Source: Candidatus Leptofilum gracile (GTDB lineage: Bacteria > Chloroflexota > Anaerolineae > Promineifilales > Promineifilaceae). From it: a stretch of 64,000 nt of DNA. Below are positions 57,469-64,000 of this stretch, piece by piece. The DNA lies in assembly GCA_016713825.1 (NCBI GenBank), contig JADJOJ010000001.1:496001-560000 (forward strand), in the 5' to 3' direction. A program made the translations under genes and the position numbers. The notes under the pieces were generated by a model that did no database searches, was not told the DNA's origin, and saw only the letters and a list, made by a program, of their open reading frames with translations. How positions within the stretch are numbered: position 1 is the stretch's first letter; each line of letters starts with the position of its first letter.

Positions 57469-60033
57469 TTGGACGACAACAACATCGGCACAGTGAACAA
57501 TATTGATATCAACCAGGAGATGCGCAGCTCTTACCTGGACTATGCCATGAGCGTTATCGTGGCCCGGGCCTTGCCCGATGCCCGCGATGGCCTGAAGCCC
57601 GTACACCGACGCATTTTATATGCCATGTGGGATATGGGCATTCGTGCTTCCTCCGCTCACCGTAAAAGTGCCCGTATCGTGGGTGAAGTGCTGGGTAAGT
57701 ACCACCCGCATAGCGATACGGCCGTCTACGACGCCATGGTGCGTATGGCCCAATACTTTTCCATGCGCTATATGCTGGTTGATGGCCAGGGCAACTTCGG
57801 TAGTGTAGACGGCGACAGCGCCGCCGCCATGCGCTACACCGAAGCCCGCCTCGCCCGCATTACCCACGAACTGCTAGAAGATATCGACAAAGATACCGTC
57901 GATTTCATCCCCAACTTCGACGATAGCCTCACCGAACCAGACCTGCTGCCCGCCCGCCTGCCCAACCTGCTGCTCAATGGCGCAACCGGTATCGCCGTCG
58001 GTATGGCCACCAACATTCCACCGCACAACCTCACCGAGCTGTGCGACGCCATCGCCTACCTCATCCAACGGTACGACGACATCGACAACGTTACCCTGGA
58101 CGAGCTGATGGAGTTTGTAAAAGGGCCAGACTTTTCCACTGGCGGCCTCATCATTGGCAACGAAGGCATTCGCAGCGCCTACGCCACCGGCCGCGGCCGG
58201 GTGGTCATACGCGCCAAGGCCGAAATCGAACCCTTGCCACGCAACCCAGAGCGGCAGCGCATCAACATCACCGAAATCCCCTTCCAGGTCAACAAAGCAA
58301 TGCTCATCGAACGTATTGCCGACCTGGTAAACAAAGGCGTGATCACCGACATCAGCGATTTGCGCGACGAATCTGACAAGCGCGGCATTTCCATTGTTGT
58401 TGAGCTAAAGCGCAACACACAACCGTTGAAGGTGCTCAACCAGCTGTACAAGCACACCGCCCTGCAAACCACGTTTGGCGTGCAAATGCTGGCCCTGGTA
58501 GACAAACAGCCCCGGCTGCTATCGCTCAAACGCGCCCTGCAAATTCACATCGAACACCGCCTGGAGGTGATTACCCGACGCACCCGCTTTGAGCTAGACA
58601 AAGCGCTCAAGCGGCAACATATCCTGGCTGGCCTGCTGATCGCCTTGGAGCACCTGGACGACGTGATTGAAACCATCCGCCGCTCACCAGATGCCGAAAC
58701 AGCCCGTGCCCAATTGATGGAGCGCTTTGGCCTTTCTGAGGCACAGGCCACCGCCATTTTGGATATGCAGCTGCGCCGCCTGGCCGCCCTGGAACGGCAA
58801 AAAATTGAGGATGAGTACCGGGAAGTAACAGCCCATATTGAATATTTGGAAGGGCTACTGGCAGACCAGAAAAAGATTTTGGGGCTAATTTTAGAAGATA
58901 TCATCGAAATCAAAGAAAAATATGGTGATGCGCGCGCCTCGCAAATTATGATGGGCATGGATGCCGACCTGAACATCGAAGATATGATTCAAGACGAAGA
59001 CGTGCTGATTTCCATTACGCAGCGGGGTTTCATTAAGCGAACGCCGGTGGCGGCTTACCGCATCCAGGCGCGGGGCGGTAAAGGGCTAATTGGCATGGGC
59101 CGCCGCGAGGAAGACCAGCTGGAGCATCTGTTTGCCGCTGGCTCGCTGAACACCATCTTATTCTTCTCTGACCGGGGCAAAGTGTATGCGGAAAAGGCAT
59201 ACAACATTCCAGAGCTGGATCGCACGGCCAAAGGCACCTCATTGATGAACATTTTGCCGTTGATGCCTGAGGAAAATATTACGGCCGCTTTACCCGTCCA
59301 CAGCTTTGAAGATGCCGAATATCTAACCATGATTACCCGCAAAGGGAAGATCAAGCGCGTGGAGGTAAACGTTTTTGCCAATGTGCGCCCCAGTGGCCTG
59401 ATTGCCTTGAACCTGGAAGAAGACGACAGCCTGGGCTGGGTGAAACTGACAGAAGGCGAGCAAGATTTGATCATTGTGAGTGAGCAGGGCAAGGGCATCC
59501 GCTTTCGCGAGGAGGATGTGCGCCCAATGGGCCGAAATGCCGCCGGGGTAAATGCCATTCGCCTGGACAGTTGGGACAACGTGGCCGGGGCCGATGTGGT
59601 GCTGCCAGGTGAAGACCTGCTGGTAATTACTGAAAAAGGGTACGGCAAACGGACGCCGTTGGAAGAGTATCGGCAGCAAAACCGGTATGGCCAGGGCGTG
59701 CGGGCCATGGTGCTAACGCCAGAGCGCACGGGCAAGATTGTGAGTGCGCGCGTGGTGGCCAGCGGCGACGAGGTGACCTGCATTTCAGCCAATGGCATTA
59801 TGCTGCGCATTGCTACAGACCATATTTCGCAGCAGCTGCGTTCTAGCCAGGGCGTGCGGGTGATGGACCTGCGCGAAGGAGACACGGTTGCCTCTGTGGC
59901 GGTCATTCGTGAAGGACGGCTGTCGCAGGTAAATGGCGAGGAGCCGGAGGCAGCCAGCAGCAACGAAAACGGGGCAGCGGCGAGCCCAAATAACGGCGGC
60001 CAGGGGTTGCCGGTTGGAGATATCACTGGCTAA
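57469..60033 (+). CDS. gyrA: DNA gyrase subunit A
   Basis: 854 aa. The TTG start lies 7 nt after GGAGG (57457-57461). N-terminus INQEMRSSYLDYAMSVIVAR with the DNA-binding helix KPVHRRILYAMWDMG and KSARIVGEVLGKYHPHSDTA. The catalytic Tyr is in AMRYTEARL (near 122). The C-terminal six-bladed beta-pinwheel carries the GyrA-box RIQARGGKGL (near 533), which marks it as gyrase and not topoisomerase IV. A glycine/asparagine-rich tail of about 30 residues follows (EAASSNENGAAASPNNGG). It introduces negative supercoils with GyrB, which is not in the window. It holds only one octamer copy, unlike most genes here. A terminator follows. Confidence 0.98.
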   Translation: MDDNNIGTVNNIDINQEMRSSYLDYAMSVIVARALPDARDGLKPVHRRILYAMWDMGIRASSAHRKSARIVGEVLGKYHPHSDTAVYDAMVRMAQYFSMRYMLVDGQGNFGSVDGDSAAAMRYTEARLARITHELLEDIDKDTVDFIPNFDDSLTEPDLLPARLPNLLLNGATGIAVGMATNIPPHNLTELCDAIAYLIQRYDDIDNVTLDELMEFVKGPDFSTGGLIIGNEGIRSAYATGRGRVVIRAKAEIEPLPRNPERQRINITEIPFQVNKAMLIERIADLVNKGVITDISDLRDESDKRGISIVVELKRNTQPLKVLNQLYKHTALQTTFGVQMLALVDKQPRLLSLKRALQIHIEHRLEVITRRTRFELDKALKRQHILAGLLIALEHLDDVIETIRRSPDAETARAQLMERFGLSEAQATAILDMQLRRLAALERQKIEDEYREVTAHIEYLEGLLADQKKILGLILEDIIEIKEKYGDARASQIMMGMDADLNIEDMIQDEDVLISITQRGFIKRTPVAAYRIQARGGKGLIGMGRREEDQLEHLFAAGSLNTILFFSDRGKVYAEKAYNIPELDRTAKGTSLMNILPLMPEENITAALPVHSFEDAEYLTMITRKGKIKRVEVNVFANVRPSGLIALNLEEDDSLGWVKLTEGEQDLIIVSEQGKGIRFREEDVRPMGRNAAGVNAIRLDSWDNVAGADVVLPGEDLLVITEKGYGKRTPLEEYRQQNRYGQGVRAMVLTPERTGKIVSARVVASGDEVTCISANGIMLRIATDHISQQLRSSQGVRVMDLREGDTVASVAVIREGRLSQVNGEEPEAASSNENGAAASPNNGGQGLPVGDITG

Positions 60034-60059
60034 AGTGGGCAAAGCGCCTGATTTTTGTG

Positions 60060-60090
60060 AAGAGCATCGCGTTTGCGGTGCTCTTTTTTT
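60060..60090 (+). terminator. Rho-independent terminator after gyrA
   Basis: AAGAGCATCGC pairs with GCGGTGCTCTT (one mismatch, GTTT loop), followed by a run of T. It begins 27 bp after the gyrA stop. Confidence 0.9.
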
Positions 60091-60320
60091 GGGCAGTGGG
60101 AAGGATGGATGCGGAACACGGCCGTTTTCCCGCCTATTTCCTATGTGATTCCCAGCTATCGCCTTTTATACTTCAGGACGATCAACGGCCGTCTTTGGGT
60201 TGTTGATCGTTTTGAGCGATAACGTTCCGCCTTGCCCCTGTTTTGACCACTTTGCGGCGGATTGCTTGGCAAATACGGCCGTTCTGCATACCTAACGCCT
60301 ATTTGCCTACAGGAAATTAA
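60091..60320. other. Gap with three ACGGCCGT copies
   Basis: No gene seen. It holds three octamer copies (60118, 60185, 60275), the densest non-coding cluster, two of them in near-palindromic surroundings (GATCAACGGCCGTC and GTTGATC). It should contain the promoter of the AAA ATPase gene; AGGAAA at 60311-60316 is its ribosome-binding site. Confidence 0.45.
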
Positions 60321-61658
60321 ATGTCAAGCGGCCACCTAATGAAGCTTCTGGCACCCGTCATGAAGCTAGACAATCTAGGAATTCCCCCCGGAATTATTCA
60401 GGATATTATTTTTCGCCTGCTCTTCAACGAGAGTGACGTGAGCATTGCCCGTTTTTCTGAAGTGCTGGGCATTCACCCCAGCCTGGTAGATGAACTGCTG
60501 GCGCGCATGAAGCAGGAACACCTGGTAGAAGTGAAGCGAGCTGGCGGCCTGGGCAGCCTTAGCTTCATCTATGGCCTTACCGAAGCAGGCACCAAGCGCG
60601 CCCGTGATTCTTTTGAACGCAGCCAGTACGTGGGGCGAGTCCCTGTTTCGCTAGAAAAATACACCAAAGCCATTCTGCTGCAATCCAAGCGCGAGCAGCG
60701 CATTACCCCCACCCAAATGAAGCAGGCGTTGGGCTTTTTAATTTTGCCAGAAAATTTCGACCGGCGGCTGGGGCCAGCCGTCAATGCAGGCACTTCGCTC
60801 TTTTTATATGGGCCTCCGGGCAACGGTAAAACCACCATTGCCCAGGCAATTGCCAACCTCATTGGCCACGATTCGCCAATTTGGCTGCCAGATGCCATCA
60901 CCGTGGGCGGGCAAATTATCCGCATTTATGACCCCCTGGTGCACACGCCTGTGGGGGAAGATCAGCTGGTGCAGCATACGGGGTTTTTGACAAACGGCCG
61001 TTCCGAAAAACCCAAGTACGACCAACGCTGGCGGCTCTTCGAGCGCCCCGCCGTGATGGTGGGTGGCGAACTCACCATGGATTCGCTGGATTTGCGCTAC
61101 GAGCCAATTGCCAAAGTGTACGAAGCCCCCCTTCAGCTAAAGGCCAACGGCGGCATGTTCCTCATCGATGACTTTGGCCGACAGCAGATCAGCCCACAAG
61201 AGCTGCTCAACCGCTGGATTGTCCCCCTGGAAAGCGGCATTGACTTTCTGCGGCTGCAATCGGGCCAAAGCCTGGAGGTACCGTTCCGCCAGCTCATCGT
61301 TTTTTCTACCAACCTGGACCCCATGCAGCTGGTAGATGGCGCGTTTCTGCGCCGTATTCAAATGAAAGTGGAAGTCGGTGGCCCCACCGAGAAGCTGTTC
61401 TACCAAATCTTTGTCGAAGCGTGCAAATCACTCAACATACCCTTCGACAAAAAATCGTTTGTGCACCTGCTGCAAAAATGGTACCGCACCCCTAACCGGA
61501 TTATGCAGGCGGTGCATCCTCGCGATATTGTGAAAACCGTTATTTCCATTTGCAACTACGACAATACCACCCCTCGCCTAACTCCAGAGCTAATTGATGA
61601 GGCGTGTGCGAGTTATTTTGTAGACGGCAACATGGCTGCAACGCTGGCCGATCAATAA
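60321..61658 (+). CDS. AAA-family ATPase with N-terminal winged helix, 445 aa
   Basis: N-terminal winged-helix-like part (about 25-110: IIQDIIFRLLFNESDVSIAR, VLGIHPSLVDELLARMKQEH, GLTEAGTKRARDSFERS). ATPase core with Walker A LFLYGPPGNGKTTIAQAIAN (near 160), Walker B GGMFLIDDFGRQ (near 278), sensor I LIVFSTNLDPMQLV and an arginine finger region GAFLRRIQMKVEV. The C-terminal lid has RTPNRIMQAVHPRDIV. Homologues are annotated as ATPases near Flp-pilus genes in other Chloroflexota, but no pilus gene is here. It may be a MoxR- or chaperone-like remodeller. One octamer copy. Confidence 0.85.
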   Translation: MSSGHLMKLLAPVMKLDNLGIPPGIIQDIIFRLLFNESDVSIARFSEVLGIHPSLVDELLARMKQEHLVEVKRAGGLGSLSFIYGLTEAGTKRARDSFERSQYVGRVPVSLEKYTKAILLQSKREQRITPTQMKQALGFLILPENFDRRLGPAVNAGTSLFLYGPPGNGKTTIAQAIANLIGHDSPIWLPDAITVGGQIIRIYDPLVHTPVGEDQLVQHTGFLTNGRSEKPKYDQRWRLFERPAVMVGGELTMDSLDLRYEPIAKVYEAPLQLKANGGMFLIDDFGRQQISPQELLNRWIVPLESGIDFLRLQSGQSLEVPFRQLIVFSTNLDPMQLVDGAFLRRIQMKVEVGGPTEKLFYQIFVEACKSLNIPFDKKSFVHLLQKWYRTPNRIMQAVHPRDIVKTVISICNYDNTTPRLTPELIDEACASYFVDGNMAATLADQ

Positions 61659-61987
61659 ATTATTGGCAAGCCAGGGTGAACCAAAAAACGTCGTGCCACA
61701 AGAGCGTTCATGCGTGGCGCACTACCACGAATGAAAAATCAGCAGATTTACCAGATTTAATCCGCGTTCATCCGTGAGTCCACTGAAAAAACAAACCGCA
61801 AAAACGCAAAGGACGCAGCGTTTTTAAGATTACCAGATAAAAATCTCTGCGGTCTCCGCGCCTCTGCGGTGAAATCACCCTTTTTTCAGTAGAGCCATCC
61901 GTGTTCATCTACGTCCCATTTTCAGAGGGCATGAAGCTTTTTTGTTTTTGCAAACGTTCGACTCAACAAGCCCGCCACCCCACCAAC
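61659..61987. repeat. Intergenic repeat cluster
   Basis: 61716-61738: GGCGCACTACCACGAATGAA, nearly repeated at 63354-63376. 61738-61775: CAGATTTACCAGATTTAATC with ATCCGCGTTCATCCGTGA units. 61796-61894: AAAACGCAAAGGACGCAGCG to CTGCGGTGAAATCACCC and TTTTCAGTAGAG, the relative of 7841-7934. No gene supported. Confidence 0.7.
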
Positions 61988-62368
61988 TTAGTGAGCCCCC
62001 TCAATTTGGACAACAACCTGACCCTCATTGTTGCCCCGCAAACGCCCCATCAGCAAAAACATACGGGCAAGCAGACCATATTTTTTCGTCAGGCGCTGAC
62101 GCATTCTGGCCCGCTCTTCTGGGGTGTCTAGCACGCGGGCCTGCGCTGAAACCCATTCGCCAGAGGTGTTGCCCCGCTGGTCACTTTTGGCCAGGCGTAC
62201 CTGGCTGTTGCTGCGAATCCGCTTCACCTTCCAGCTGTCGCGCTGTGTCCAGATATACAGCTTGTCTCCTTCTGCCACCACCCAGACAGGCGTTTTAACC
62301 CCCTGCCCATTTTTGCGAAACGTCTCCAAAGAAATATATTGCTCTCGGCCTAGATCGGTTAACGTCAC
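61988..62368 (-). CDS. PPOX-class F420-dependent oxidoreductase-like protein, 126 aa
   Basis: Split beta-barrel flavin/F420 fold: LGREQYISLETFRKNGQGVK, TPVWVVAEGDKLYIWTQRDS, WKVKRIRSNSQVRLAKSDQR, GEWVSAQARVLDTPEERARM. This is the pattern of the TIGR03666 type (PPOX class, F420-binding). Start GTG 62368 after AGGAG. Function: F420H2-linked reduction of an unknown substrate, or a flavin binder. The other deazaflavin-type gene lies 323 bp away on the same strand. Confidence 0.85.
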   Translation of the reverse strand: MTLTDLGREQYISLETFRKNGQGVKTPVWVVAEGDKLYIWTQRDSWKVKRIRSNSQVRLAKSDQRGNTSGEWVSAQARVLDTPEERARMRQRLTKKYGLLARMFLLMGRLRGNNEGQVVVQIEGAH

Positions 62369-62691
62369 AATTGTGTCTCCTTCTGTTTTGATAACTGATG
62401 TTACGCACTCACTCTGGAAAAGATTGCCAAAGTCTCCAAGGCAGTTGGTTTATCACCAGAGAGAAATTAGATTTTTGAAATCTACCCTGCGAAACATGAG
62501 TTGATAATTCCGGCATTGATTATAGCCGCGATAATTCTGCCCAAAATGAGCTTTCTATCAAAAACGGCCGGTTTGCTGCCGCGCCAGATGCTGGCGCGGG
62601 CAGAAGAGCATCCCTTCGGGCTGAGAGGCGGCCGCAGCGTTACGCGATTATTTTTTAACTACAACAGGGTCTGACTAGTGACGGATGGAAA
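62369..62691. other. Gap without a gene
   Basis: Nothing coding is supported. A 9-bp inverted repeat, CCGCGCCAG (62579-62587) and CTGGCGCGG (62591-62599) with a 3-nt loop, is the only structure seen. A CGGCCGG half-octamer lies at 62565. Confidence 0.4.
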
Positions 62692-63180
62692 TTATTGGGG
62701 GGTAAGCAAAATGACGGGGATGCGGCGGCTGGTGCGCCGTTCGTAGGCGGGGTAGCCAGGGTAAGTTTCTACGGCAGCTTGCCAGCAGGCGGTCCGCTCA
62801 TCGCCCTCAGTTTCGCGGGCCAGGTAGGTTTGGGAACGGCCGTCTCGCGTCACCGTCACTTCTGGGTGGGCCAAAATATTGTAATACCAGGCGGGATTTT
62901 TCTGCTGCCCCCAATTGGAAGCAATAATGACCAACCGATCATCTTCAAAAGGGACAGCCACCAGCGGCATGGTGCGCGGCAGGCCACTTTTAGCTCCGGT
63001 GGTGGTCACCGTCAGGATTTGCAAGCCAGTTAAAAGCGAGGCAGCGGTGGAACGGCCGTTGCTCACCTTTAGCACCAGTTTATCCAAATGGTGCATCACC
63101 CGCGCCGAAACCTGCGCCCCCACCGCCGACATTGCAATCCGCGTATTGATCTTTTGCAGTAAATTTTTTCTTCCAGCCAT
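62692..63180 (-). CDS. Nitroreductase-family deazaflavin (F420)-dependent oxidoreductase, 162 aa
   Basis: Ddn-type fold: ILTVTTTGAKSGLPRTMPLV (T-T-x-G-R/K-x-S-G), DDRLVIIASNWGQQKNPAWY (the family's G-x-x-x-x-P-x-W motif), YNILAHPEVTVTRDGRSQTY and WQAAVETYPGYPAYERRTSR. Matches the TIGR00026 family, which includes Mycobacterium Ddn. N-terminal helical segment of about 50 residues (INTRIAMSAVGAQVSARVMH) may attach it to the membrane. With the PPOX protein next door it implies the host makes or imports F420. Confidence 0.92.
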   Translation of the reverse strand: MAGRKNLLQKINTRIAMSAVGAQVSARVMHHLDKLVLKVSNGRSTAASLLTGLQILTVTTTGAKSGLPRTMPLVAVPFEDDRLVIIASNWGQQKNPAWYYNILAHPEVTVTRDGRSQTYLARETEGDERTACWQAAVETYPGYPAYERRTSRRIPVILLTPQ

Positions 63181-63531
63181 GCCCCCATTTTACGCCAGAT
63201 GCCGCAAAAGCACAGAGTCTGTAAAATTCCGGCCGGTACAAAAAATCTGGGTCTTCAAGATTGCATAAGGCTGGCCGTGACCCGTAACGTAATGCACTTC
63301 TGGGCAGGTGCCACGTTTCACGCATTATTGTTTCACAGGAGATTCCATGAGTTGGCGCACCACCACGAATGAAAATCGTAGGTCGGATTGGCAATCCGAC
63401 CCACATTTATGAAGGAGACGACACCGGCTGTCGCCGACCACCATGAATGAAAACCCAACCTCCGGGAGGTTCAGTGCGTAACAGAGGCCATTTTTGAAGC
63501 CTCCCGGAGGTTTATTTTCAGAGGAGCAGCA
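63181..63531. repeat. Intergenic region with several inverted repeats
   Basis: GGTCGGATT/AATCCGACC (63381-63389 and 63393-63401, 3-nt loop); AACCTCCGGGAGG/CCTCCCGGAGGTT (63457-63469 and 63500-63512, 30-nt loop, followed by TTTATTTT); and the direct repeat GGCGCACCACCACGAATGAA at 63354, echoed as GACCACCATGAATGAA near 63436. No gene is seen. Confidence 0.65.
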
Positions 63532-64000
63532 ATGAACCAGCTAAAAGCAATTGTTTTTGATATGGACGGCCTGATGGTTGACAGTGAACCGCTATCGCAG
63601 CAGGCATGGAATGAATATTTACGGCCGTACGGCCACCAACTCACCGAAGCCATCGTCAGCAGCATCATTGGGCTGCGGGCAGACATAAGCACCTTAACAA
63701 TCAAAGAGCTGTTCAATCTGCCCGAACCAGTGCCGGTGATTATCGAGAAGCGGGCCGCCATCTACAGCCAGATTCGGGCCAACGGCGTGCCCACCATGCC
63801 CGGTCTGCCCGAACTCCACGCCGAAATCGGCCGTCGCCAAATACCGTGGGCCGTCGCCACCTCTAGCCCCCACCACCACGCCACCGAAATTTTGCAGCAG
63901 CTCGGGCTGCAAAACCGCTGCCAGGCCATCGCCGCCGGGGACGAAGTTGCCCACGGCAAGCCCAACCCCGCCATCTACCTGCTGGCAGCAGACCGGCTGG
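63532..64000 (+). CDS. HAD-superfamily hydrolase (beta-phosphoglucomutase-like), 3' truncated by window
   Basis: ATG 63532 after GAGGAG. Motif I FDMDGLMVDSEPL (nucleophile and acid/base Asp), cap domain (about 18-95), PGLPELHAEIGRRQIPWAVA leading to motif II ATSSPHHHATEILQQLG, then GDEVAHGKPNPAIYLLAA with motif III Lys. 156 residues are visible before the edge. The family includes phosphoglycolate phosphatase and beta-phosphoglucomutase; substrate cannot be told. The octamer at 63621 reads Leu-Arg-Pro-Tyr, the rare third phase. Confidence 0.93.
   Translation, partial: MNQLKAIVFDMDGLMVDSEPLSQQAWNEYLRPYGHQLTEAIVSSIIGLRADISTLTIKELFNLPEPVPVIIEKRAAIYSQIRANGVPTMPGLPELHAEIGRRQIPWAVATSSPHHHATEILQQLGLQNRCQAIAAGDEVAHGKPNPAIYLLAADRL

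Larger units (their letters stand above)
416..63628. repeat. Highly iterated palindrome ACGGCCGT (about 109 copies)
   Basis: Counted by eye on the whole window: about 109 exact copies of the self-complementary octamer ACGGCCGT. First at 416-423, last at 63621-63628. Examples: 803, 1762, 3287, 4566, 5643, 6021, 6801, 7284, 12629, 12986, 13322, 13625, 18603, 18684, 21850, 21888, 30427, 30544, 38588, 38636, 45033, 45246, 49946, 49994, 56626, 60994. Most are in genes. In-frame they read mainly Thr-Ala-Val (ACG GCC GTN) or x-Gly-Arg (NAC GGC CGT), rarely x-Arg-Pro. One-base relatives (ACGGCCGC, ACGGCCGA, TCGGCCGT, GCGGCCGT) are each seen about 4-11 times. Flanking A and T are common (AACGGCCGTT). 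Long gaps: 22561-25621, 50307-52674, 52683-55434 and 57726-60117. Confidence 0.95.

Noticed and set aside
63457..63520. Terminator formed by AACCTCCGGGAGG / CCTCCCGGAGGTT and the TTTATTTT tail
   Set aside because: The 30-nt loop contains no further pairing and no gene runs into it from the left on the plus strand, so it is listed only as a repeat.
416..63628. ACGGCCGT as a DNA uptake sequence
   Set aside because: Uptake sequences of Neisseria and Pasteurellaceae are not palindromic and often pair as terminators. Here copies are single, palindromic and mostly coding, and no competence apparatus is in the window. HIP1-like is the better comparison, although uptake is not excluded.
1..64000. 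tRNA, rRNA or insertion sequence genes
   Set aside because: None recognised: no GGTTCRA T-loop context with CCA-type ends, no rRNA core sequences and no transposase motifs were seen. A tRNAscan or Infernal run would be decisive.

Overview
The window is about 64 kb of moderately GC-rich chromosomal DNA carrying roughly 50 protein genes, with no rRNA, tRNA, CRISPR array, phage or insertion sequence that I can see. The gene content points to an uncultured Chloroflexota bacterium, probably of the Anaerolineae group. It has lipoproteins with V-E-V-T-R-V-V-E-V stretches after the lipobox, Pro/Thr-rich low-complexity tails, a small secreted protein ending in Y-L-P-F-I-V-R, F420-type oxidoreductases, a short 6-phosphogluconate dehydrogenase and TATAAT boxes only 6-10 nt before some start codons. 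This is inference; no taxonomic marker besides gyrA is present.

Layout: 2-4 kb, a GAF histidine kinase (cut by the window edge) and an ABC exporter. 4-10 kb, a 1196-aa BTAD/AAA/TPR regulator and two secreted proteins. 10-16 kb, a minus-strand signalling block of one NarL-type response regulator, two overlapping HisKA_3 kinases, a DrrAB-like ABC exporter and a LiaF-like membrane protein. 16-26 kb, rsgA, two lipoproteins, an EamA transporter, a MazF module with a broken HicB remnant, a SpoIIE phosphatase, a DUF4352-like protein and etfAB. 26-33 kb, lipid and membrane genes (CDP-alcohol phosphatidyltransferase, LPG-synthase-TM/flippase-like protein, rhomboid), an Lrp regulator and a PLP enzyme. 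32-39 kb, a minus-strand run of methyltransferase, glycosyltransferase, PTPS/QueD-like protein, dual-specificity phosphatase, MDR dehydrogenase, PaaI thioesterase and an unusual GTP cyclohydrolase II-RibD reductase fusion. This run is a candidate uncharacterised pterin/pyrimidine-derived pathway. 39-50 kb, GNAT, nth, glycogen debranching enzyme, gnd, a cNMP-binding protein, rpiA, a GT-C-like membrane protein and two coiled-coil membrane proteins. 50-57 kb, a multiheme cytochrome locus (8 + 14 + 10 CxxCH sites plus a membrane cytochrome b) that looks like a quinone-to-periplasm electron conduit. 57-64 kb, gyrA, an AAA ATPase, two F420-type oxidoreductases and a partial HAD hydrolase.

Three genome-scale signals stand out. 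(1) The palindrome ACGGCCGT occurs about 109 times (hand count), about once per 590 bp, against about 2 expected. It lies mostly inside genes, where it usually reads Thr-Ala-Val or x-Gly-Arg. It behaves like the cyanobacterial HIP1 palindrome and I know of no description of it. (2) At least a dozen gene 3' ends carry a long palindrome built from short repeated units. The sequences differ between copies but the placement is the same, and two related elements have inserted in frame inside the GT-C-like gene. (3) Several genes (the PLP enzyme, a small membrane protein, paaI, rpiA, a coiled-coil protein, perhaps nth) carry single-base frameshifts, mostly at homopolymers or short repeats. These look more like assembly errors than true pseudogenes.
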